A DNA stretch of 20,147 bases from JAADDV01 sp964582875 (GTDB lineage Bacteria; Aquificota; Aquificia; Aquificales; Hydrogenothermaceae), in the NCBI GenBank assembly GCA_964582875.1, contig CAZOTZ010000028.1, positions 1 through 20,147 on the forward strand, read 5' to 3'. Position 1 is the stretch's first letter. Every line of letters begins with the position of its first letter. The notes below the pieces were generated by a model. The model made no database searches. It was given only the letters and a program-made list of their open reading frames with translations, and was not told the DNA's origin. Position numbers and translations under genes: made by a program. This document shows positions 15,746-20,147 of this stretch, one piece after another.

Positions 15746-16551
15746 TGTAGAAATGGGTAAGCTTCAAGTACTTGATTGTAATCTTTTATAAGTTTAAACA
15801 TCTCTTTTTTTGGTTTTTCAAAGCCATCTATTCCTAACTTCTTTAGTATACTTTTATCTTTCAGATTGTAAAGGGCATTTTTTATTTTTTCTTTAAGTTC
15901 TGAAGGTAAGTCCTTTGATATTGCTACGATATAACGGGGAACATAGGGGGATTTTGCTAAAATCCTTATACCTTTGTCAAGATACATTAAAGCACTTTCT
16001 TCTTTTACACCTGCAGCATCAGCTAAACCTGCTATTACAGCAAGTATAGCAGCTCTATCTGTTCCAGAACTCCACATATCAGGAACATCTCTGTATGTTA
16101 TATTGTGGCTTTTAAGTATGTACAGTGGCATTATGCAATTACTTGCACATATGGAGCTTCCAAGGGTTATTTTTGCTCCTTTCAGGTCTTCTACTGTTTT
16201 AATTGGGCTGTTTTTCTTTACTACAATAACACCTGATTCTAAAACCATACCGTCAATCTTTACGACAGCTATACCTTCAACATTGTAGTTTTCTTTGATT
16301 TTATAAAAAACCACAGGACAGGATATGGATATATCAACACCTACTTCTTTATACATGTCTAAAAGTTTCTGGTATTTACCTACTATTTTTATCTTTATTG
16401 GAATTCCTGTTTTTTCTGTTAGATACTTTGATAGAGCTTTAAACCTTTTGTACTCTTTTACAGGGGAACCTGAGGATAAAACAGCAAGTGTTAAATCCTG
16501 ATAACCAAAAGACAGGTTAAAAAATAAGAGAAACAGAAAAAGTAATCTCAT
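15742..16551 (-). CDS. PhnD-like periplasmic substrate-binding protein
   Basis: A 269-residue protein with a signal peptide (about 1-16, FNLSFG) and the PhnD/phosphonate-binding family pattern: LTLAVLSSGSPVKEYKRF, a YLTEKTGIPIKIKI stretch, DLKGAKITLGS and SGTDRAAILAVIAG. No ABC permease or ATPase is nearby, and the gene is coupled to the histidine kinase by overlap, so it probably works as a ligand-sensing partner of the kinase rather than in transport. The mature protein has Cys78, Cys135 and Cys139 (SSICASNC) near the expected ligand cleft. The ligand is unknown; an oxyanion of sulfur is a contextual guess. The start ATG overlaps the stop of the DsrE-like gene upstream (ATGA). Confidence 0.82.
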   Translation of the reverse strand: MRLLFLFLLFFNLSFGYQDLTLAVLSSGSPVKEYKRFKALSKYLTEKTGIPIKIKIVGKYQKLLDMYKEVGVDISISCPVVFYKIKENYNVEGIAVVKIDGMVLESGVIVVKKNSPIKTVEDLKGAKITLGSSICASNCIMPLYILKSHNITYRDVPDMWSSGTDRAAILAVIAGLADAAGVKEESALMYLDKGIRILAKSPYVPRYIVAISKDLPSELKEKIKNALYNLKDKSILKKLGIDGFEKPKKEMFKLIKDYNQVLEAYPFLQ

Positions 16552-17075
16552 TTTTTCTTCCCATATTTTGCTTTTACCGGTGCAAAATCATGTACAACTG
16601 CAGGAACAAGCCTGTATCCTTCTTCCTGAAGAGCTGCAAGTTTTGCAACTCCGGCTGGAGTCAGTATAACAAAAGATGGAAAATCTTCTCTGTCAAAGCC
16701 GAAAGCTCTTGCAGCGTTATAACACACGTAAAACTTTATTCCATAAGTCTCGTGGAGGCTCTTTATCCTTTCAACAATCTCTTTAAAGGTTTTCTTGTTT
16801 TGTTTTGCAAAAACAGGAATTTCAGCACCATGACTTACAACAACTATTTCAAGTTCTTCAAGAGGGGCATATTCATCATAAGCTTTTATATGGTTTCTTA
16901 TAAAGTTTAGAGCTTTTGAAACATCTTCAGGTTTTGATAAATTCCAGTCATAAACAACTTTTACAGAAGGATATGTACTCTCAGATGCTTCAAATTTTGC
17001 AACATCTTTTTTATTTTCCCCAGCTAAAGAAATAGAGAATAAAAGCAGTAGAGCTGACAAAACAGCTTTTAACAT
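16548..17075 (-). CDS. Secreted DsrE-like protein (second of pair)
   Basis: A 175-residue protein with a signal peptide (LKAVLSALLLLFSISLAG). It has the DsrE/DsrF alpha/beta pattern: VKVVYDWN, EIVVVSHGAEIPVF, YGIKFYVCYNAARAFGFD and a final GVAKLAALQEEGYRLV. The single mature cysteine, Cys118, sits where DsrE-type sulfur carriers have theirs. The start at 17075 is chosen because GAGGAGGGG lies just before this ATG; an in-frame start at 17096 would merely translate the ribosome site as RRG. The family binds or transfers sulfur as persulfide. Export makes this copy periplasmic, unlike cytoplasmic DsrE/TusD. It follows its paralogue by 13 bases and is coupled to the PhnD-like gene. Confidence 0.82.
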   Translation of the reverse strand: MLKAVLSALLLLFSISLAGENKKDVAKFEASESTYPSVKVVYDWNLSKPEDVSKALNFIRNHIKAYDEYAPLEELEIVVVSHGAEIPVFAKQNKKTFKEIVERIKSLHETYGIKFYVCYNAARAFGFDREDFPSFVILTPAGVAKLAALQEEGYRLVPAVVHDFAPVKAKYGKKK

Positions 17076-17088
17076 ATTTCCCCTCCTC
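17076..17088 (-). promoter_or_regulatory. Ribosome binding site fixing the start of the second DsrE-like gene
   Basis: GAGGAGGGG on the minus strand (17080-17088), followed by AAAT and ATG at 17075. It overrides the longer reading frame that begins at 17096. Confidence 0.8.
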
Positions 17089-17556
17089 TTATTCAAAAAT
17101 CATATAGCTGTATCCTTTTTCCTGCCACTCAACAATTCCGTTTAAGGCTGTTGGAATAGGTTTCACAAATGGGTAAAGATTTTTAATATCCAATCCTCTT
17201 GCTTTCATCCCAGCTTCACATATCTCAAATCTGACACCGTAAAATTTAACAAGGGTTTCAAGCCTTTCTTTAAGCTCTTTATGTTTTTTTAAAAGCTCTT
17301 TATCATTTTTATACGGAGTTTTAGATAAGTCTTTTAAGAAAAACTTGTAGCTGTTTCCATGGGCAACGACAACAACTTTCATATCCTCAAGCTTATCTCT
17401 GTATCCCTGGATAACTGTTGAAAGTCCTTTTAAAATTCCAGCTTCAAACTTCTTTATATCTCCAGTCCTCAGGTCTATTACCACTTTATGGATTTCCTGA
17501 CCAAATGAGTAAGTTCCTGAAAATAAAATTAAAAAAATAGTTATTATAATTTTCAT
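17089..17556 (-). CDS. Secreted DsrE-like protein (first of pair)
   Basis: A 155-residue protein with a signal peptide (about 1-19, FSGTYSFGQ). The DsrE-like core reads HKVVIDLRTGD, MKVVVVAHGNSYKFF, YGVRFEICEAGMKARGLD and GIVEWQEKGYSYMIFE. Cys113 is the only cysteine and aligns by eye with Cys118 of the next protein, so the two are diverged tandem paralogues. It is likely a periplasmic sulfur-binding or sulfur-transfer protein. It is the first gene of the minus-strand run that leads to the binding protein and kinase. GAAGG lies eight bases before the ATG. A structural rather than sulfur-carrying role cannot be excluded. Confidence 0.8.
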   Translation of the reverse strand: MKIIITIFLILFSGTYSFGQEIHKVVIDLRTGDIKKFEAGILKGLSTVIQGYRDKLEDMKVVVVAHGNSYKFFLKDLSKTPYKNDKELLKKHKELKERLETLVKFYGVRFEICEAGMKARGLDIKNLYPFVKPIPTALNGIVEWQEKGYSYMIFE

Positions 17557-17569
17557 ATTAAATACCTTC

Positions 17570-17598
17570 AGATATATTATCTATAGTAAATATACTAT
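17570..17598. promoter_or_regulatory. Two adjacent inverted repeats in the divergent control region
   Basis: AGATA-TAT-TATCT (17570-17582) directly abuts ATAGTA-AATA-TACTAT (17583-17598). They lie just upstream of the first DsrE-like gene and could be operator half-sites for the divergent regulator. A weak sigma70-like pair for the minus-strand operon (TTTAAG, 17 bases, TAGATA) overlaps them. AT-richness makes chance palindromes common. Confidence 0.3.
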
Positions 17599-17629
17599 TT
17601 CTTAAACTGTTGGTTAACAATATCTAACT

Positions 17630-17658
17630 TTGAAAAATTATTCTTCATAAACTATCTT
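17630..17658 (+). promoter_or_regulatory. Candidate sigma70 promoter of the response regulator gene
   Basis: TTGAAA (17630-17635), 17 bases, TATCTT (17653-17658). This matches 5/6 and 4/6 consensus positions at ideal spacing. Transcription would start near 17665, within a TTTTGGAAAAATTTTTC stretch similar to one upstream of soxX. The leader ends with the ribosome site AGAGGT before the ATG at 17689. Confidence 0.45.
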
Positions 17659-17688
17659 ATTTTTGGAAAAATTTTTCAGAGGTTATCT

Positions 17689-19026
17689 ATGAAAGGAAAA
17701 AAGATTTTGCTTATTGATGATGAAGAAAACATCCTAAAGATAATTAAGAAGTTTTTACAGGATAATGGTTTTTCTGTTAGAACTGCCACAGATAAAGAAA
17801 CTGCATTAAAAATCCTTGATAAAGAAGATTTTGATATTGTTCTAAGTGATTACCGTCTTCCTGATGGAACAGGAATGGAAATCCTTGAGTTTTTTAGAGA
17901 AAGGGAACCTAATAAACCTTTTATTATGATAACAGCTTATGGTTCCATTAATGGGGCTGTAGAGGCAATGCAAAAAGGAGCTTCCCATTACATAGCAAAA
18001 CCTATAGACTTTGAAGACCTTCTAAAAATCCTTGATTTTTATACTAAGCAGAATGAAGAGAGGAATTTTGAAGAAAAAACAGAGTTTTGCGGTATTATAG
18101 GGAAAAGTAAACAGATGAAAAATCTGTTTAAGGACATATCAATAGTAAGCCAGAGCGAAGCAACTGTTCTCATTGAAGGAGAATGTGGAACAGGAAAAGA
18201 GCTTGTAGCAAGGGCTATTCATTCGTTATCTAAAAGAAAAAATAATCCTTTTGTTGGGATAAACTGCTCAGCTATACCTGTTGAACTTTTTGAAAATGAA
18301 CTTTTTGGTCATGAAAAAGGCTCTTTTACTGGAGCTGTTGGAAAAGAGATAGGAAAAATTGAGCTTGCAGGAGAGGGAACACTCTTTTTAGATGAGATAG
18401 GAGACCTTCAGCCACTTCCACAGGCAAAACTTTTAAGGGTTCTTCAGGAAAGGGAGTTTTACAGAATAGGAGGAACAAAGACAATACCTGTTAAATGTAG
18501 AATAATAGCTGCAACAAATAAAGACCTTGAAAAGATGGTAGAAGAAGGAAGTTTTAGAGAGGATTTATTTTATAGGATTAATGTTATCCATATAAAAGTT
18601 CCACCTTTAAGGGAAAGAAAAGAAGATATTCCTCTACTTGTTAAACATTTTTTAAACAAGTTTAACAGAATTAACTATAAAAACATTGTAGATGTAGATG
18701 AAGATGTTATGGAGATTTTTATGGAGTATGATTGGCCAGGGAACGTTAGGGAGCTTGAAAATGCAGTTGAAAGGGCTGTTGTGATGTGCCAGCACGATAT
18801 TATAAAAAAAGAACATCTTCCACCAAGAATTCTGAAAAAACTTTCAAAAAAATCTACAACACAGGATTTTTCCCTGTCAGATACAAACCTTTTTGAAATA
18901 GAAAAAAGGATTATTCTTAAAGTACTGGAAGAAACAAATTGGAACCAGACAAAAGCAGCTGAAAAGCTTGGAATATCAAGAAAACAGCTAAGAACTAAAA
19001 TGAAAAATTTTGGACTGCTGAACTAA
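17689..19026 (+). CDS. NtrC-family sigma54-dependent response regulator
   Basis: A 445-residue protein with three parts. The receiver domain has Asp10-Asp11, phospho-acceptor Asp54 in LSDYRLPDGTG, and a conserved Lys in AKPIDFEDLL. The AAA+ domain has a Walker A GECGTGKE with Lys170, the sigma54-contact loop GSFTGA (211-216), Walker B with Asp235-Glu236 and the WPGNVRELENAVERA sensor region. The C-terminal Fis-type helix-turn-helix (about 405-445) reads NQTKAAEKLGISRKQLRTKMK. It should activate sigma54 promoters after phosphorylation, most probably by the kinase at 14159. The loop has Ser in place of the usual first Ala of GAFTGA. It is divergent from the DsrE-like/binding-protein/kinase run, a common arrangement for a two-component module. 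Confidence 0.94.
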   Translation: MKGKKILLIDDEENILKIIKKFLQDNGFSVRTATDKETALKILDKEDFDIVLSDYRLPDGTGMEILEFFREREPNKPFIMITAYGSINGAVEAMQKGASHYIAKPIDFEDLLKILDFYTKQNEERNFEEKTEFCGIIGKSKQMKNLFKDISIVSQSEATVLIEGECGTGKELVARAIHSLSKRKNNPFVGINCSAIPVELFENELFGHEKGSFTGAVGKEIGKIELAGEGTLFLDEIGDLQPLPQAKLLRVLQEREFYRIGGTKTIPVKCRIIAATNKDLEKMVEEGSFREDLFYRINVIHIKVPPLRERKEDIPLLVKHFLNKFNRINYKNIVDVDEDVMEIFMEYDWPGNVRELENAVERAVVMCQHDIIKKEHLPPRILKKLSKKSTTQDFSLSDTNLFEIEKRIILKVLEETNWNQTKAAEKLGISRKQLRTKMKNFGLLN

Positions 19027-19037
19027 GATTTCTCATA

Positions 19038-19066
19038 CCTAAAATATGTTTTTAGGATTATTTTTT
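19038..19066 (+). terminator. AT-rich rho-independent terminator after the regulator gene
   Basis: CCTAAAA (19038-19044), loop TATGT, TTTTAGG (19050-19056), then ATTATTTTTT. It begins 12 bases after the regulator stop. The stem is short and AT-rich, so efficiency may be moderate. Confidence 0.6.
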
Positions 19067-19097
19067 CAGTTAGGTGATAAAATTTTTGGAGATTGTT

Positions 19098-19304
19098 ATG
19101 GAACATAAGTACAAAGGTATTAAAAAACTTAAAAAGATAGAAGATGAAAATCAAGAGTGTTATAAATGTGGTATTAAAGGAGTTCCCCTTTACGAAGATG
19201 AGAACATAGAAGGGCTTTATTTTTGTGAAGAGTGCTGGTCTGAAAGATTTAAAACAGAGGAAATTGAAAACTGGGGGTTTGAAGAGGAAATACCTTACGA
19301 ATAG
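19098..19304 (+). CDS. Small protein with CxxC/CxxC zinc-ribbon-like motif
   Basis: A 68-residue acidic protein with Cys21-x-x-Cys24 and Cys43-x-x-Cys46 (CYKC and CEEC) separated by 18 residues, a layout suited to binding one Zn or Fe. The start at 19098 is chosen because GGAG (19088-19091) stands six bases ahead; a GTG at 19074 in frame would add eight residues that include the ribosome site. I do not recognise a family. It lies 11 bases before the aldolase gene and is probably co-transcribed with it. Confidence 0.6.
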   Translation: MEHKYKGIKKLKKIEDENQECYKCGIKGVPLYEDENIEGLYFCEECWSERFKTEEIENWGFEEEIPYE

Positions 19305-19315
19305 GAGATACAGAT

Positions 19316-19927
19316 ATGCCTTATAAAAAACTGAAAAATATTTTTGTTGAAAGAATAATTGAAGATATTATTTTTTCAGGACAGGTTTTATATAAAGAGA
19401 ATCTTGTAAACAGCCATGCAGGTAATATAAGTGTAAGGTTTGAAGATGACATATACATAACAAAAACTGGAGCTATGCTTGGATATTTAAATAAAGATTC
19501 TATTGTTGAAGTTCCTGTTTCCTTTGAATCAGAAGCAGACAAAGAAGCTTCAAGTGAGCTTATTGTTCATAGAGAAATATACAGGAAAACAAACGCTAAA
19601 GCGATAATACATGCCCATCCTGTTTATGCTACCGCCTTAACATTTTTCCTTAAGGATAAGTTTGTTCCTATAGATAATGAAGGAAATCTTTTTGTTGGTG
19701 AGGTTCCTATCATTGAAGTTGAAAATCCAAGTGGTTCAAAGGAACTTGCAGATATTCTTTCGGATACTTTTAAAAATACAGGTAAAAGTATTGTACTTGT
19801 TAAAAAACACGGGTCTTTTGTTATATCAGATACCCTCAATTATGCTTTAAAGCTAACTTCAGACCTTGAATTTTGTGCAAAAGTTTATTATCTGGTAAAG
19901 AGTGGGCATAACCTATTAATCCCGTAA
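19316..19927 (+). CDS. Class II aldolase/adducin family protein
   Basis: A 203-residue protein with the zinc-aldolase fold. NSHAGNISVR forms the phosphate-binding part, Glu81 (SSELIVHREIY) is the probable catalytic acid/base, and His99-Ala-His101-Pro and His165 (KKHGSF) complete the metal site. The spacing follows that of L-fuculose-1-phosphate aldolase (Glu73, His92, His94, His155). The substrate could be fuculose-1-phosphate, ribulose-1-phosphate, or a methylthioribulose/deoxyribulose phosphate of the methionine or deoxyadenosine salvage routes; the sequence alone does not decide. The ribosome site is TAGGAGA, with an 11-base gap from the small CxxC gene. Confidence 0.88.
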   Translation: MPYKKLKNIFVERIIEDIIFSGQVLYKENLVNSHAGNISVRFEDDIYITKTGAMLGYLNKDSIVEVPVSFESEADKEASSELIVHREIYRKTNAKAIIHAHPVYATALTFFLKDKFVPIDNEGNLFVGEVPIIEVENPSGSKELADILSDTFKNTGKSIVLVKKHGSFVISDTLNYALKLTSDLEFCAKVYYLVKSGHNLLIP

Positions 19928-19937
19928 GGCTGGAAAG

Positions 19938-19960
19938 AAGAGGAAAAACCTCTTAATTTT
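19938..19960 (+). terminator. Short hairpin terminator after aldolase gene
   Basis: AAGAGG (19938-19943), loop AAAAA, CCTCTT (19949-19954), followed by AATTTT. It is a six-pair stem with a weak T tail, 11 bases after the aldolase stop. Confidence 0.5.
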
Positions 19961-19990
19961 AAGGATATATGCCAGAAAAGAGGTATAAAA

Positions 19991-20117
19991 ATGGGAATAG
20001 CTGTTAAATCTCCAGCCTTTAATGAAGGAGAATGGATACCATCTATCTATACATGTGATGGTGATGTAAATGCTCTTTTTAGATGAAGGCTACACAATGG
20101 GGGTGTACGGTAGATGA
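19991..20117 (+). pseudogene. Internally deleted YbhB/YbcL (PEBP) family gene
   Basis: A ribosome site (AGAGGT) and ATG open a frame that reads VKSPAFNEGEWIPSIYTCDG, the typical N-terminus of YbhB-like phosphatidylethanolamine-binding proteins. After GDVNALFR it stops at 20084-20086, giving only 31 residues where the family has about 150-185. In a different frame the next bases (20082-20117) read DEGYTMGVYGR then TGA, which looks like a family C-terminus (…MGVYGR). So about three quarters of the gene seems to be missing between the two ends, with a frame change at the junction. The TGA overlaps the ATG of the next gene, as in an intact operon. An assembly collapse is the main alternative. Confidence 0.55.
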
Positions 20118-20147
20118 AAAGGCTGATTTTTCTGTTTCTTCTTATCA
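20114..20147 (+). CDS. Start of an exported protein, cut by window edge
   Basis: ATG at 20114 opens MKRLIFLFLLI, a signal-peptide-like beginning that runs off the window. It overlaps the TGA of the PEBP remnant (ATGA). Only 11 codons are visible, so no function can be given. A competing frame from ATG 20083 also runs to the edge but looks unlike a protein start. Confidence 0.5.
   Translation, partial: MKRLIFLFLLI

Noticed and set aside
17076..17096. Longer start of the second DsrE-like protein (MNKRRGN…)
   Set aside because: The added codons consist of the ribosome site GAGGAGGGG; the ATG at 17075 has proper spacing and begins the signal peptide directly.
20083..20147. Open frame from ATG 20083 to the window edge
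   Set aside because: No signal peptide or ribosome site and unlikely composition; it overlaps the PEBP remnant and the better start at 20114.

Overview
The window looks like a thermophilic, AT-rich, Gram-negative, chemolithotrophic bacterium, most likely an Aquificota member of the Hydrogenothermaceae (Persephonella/Sulfurihydrogenibium type). This placement is inferred from the gene content, the low GC content, the Lys/Glu-rich proteins, and a Sox cluster without soxCD. No database comparison was possible. A run of exactly 100 Ns (9133-9232) shows this is a draft scaffold with a gap of unknown true length inside a porin gene.

Layout. (1) 5-3172, minus strand: waaA (Kdo transferase), a rubrerythrin-VIT1 fusion membrane protein translationally coupled to it, and yicC. 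(2) 3396-10095, plus strand: a sulfur-oxidation operon, soxX-soxW-soxY-soxZ-soxA-soxB, followed by a DUF302-like lipoprotein, an outer-membrane porin interrupted by the gap, and a second secreted DUF302-like protein. A -24/-12 (sigma54-like) element lies just upstream of soxX. A strong hairpin terminator ends the block. (3) 10117-17556, minus strand: a long co-directional run of two secreted DsrE-like proteins, a PhnD-like periplasmic binding protein, a sensor histidine kinase, a soluble lytic transglycosylase, riboflavin synthase, a K+-channel/RCK protein, and a small four-helix membrane protein. (4) 17689-19927, plus strand, divergent from block 3: an NtrC-type sigma54-dependent response regulator, a small CxxC/CxxC protein, and a class II aldolase. 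(5) 19991-20147: a YbhB/PEBP gene that appears internally deleted, then the start of an exported protein cut by the window edge.

How the genes may work together. The Sox proteins act in the periplasm. SoxXA conjugates thiosulfate to the C-terminal cysteine of SoxY (held by SoxZ), SoxB hydrolyses off sulfate, and SoxW handles thiol redox chemistry. Without SoxCD, the sulfane sulfur left on SoxY must be passed elsewhere. The neighbouring secreted DsrE-like pair, PhnD-like binding protein, histidine kinase with a four-cysteine linker, and NtrC-type regulator form a plausible periplasmic sulfur-sensing and signalling module. The sigma54-like promoter in front of soxX gives this regulator a plausible target. 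This link is inference, and it is the most interesting hypothesis in the window.
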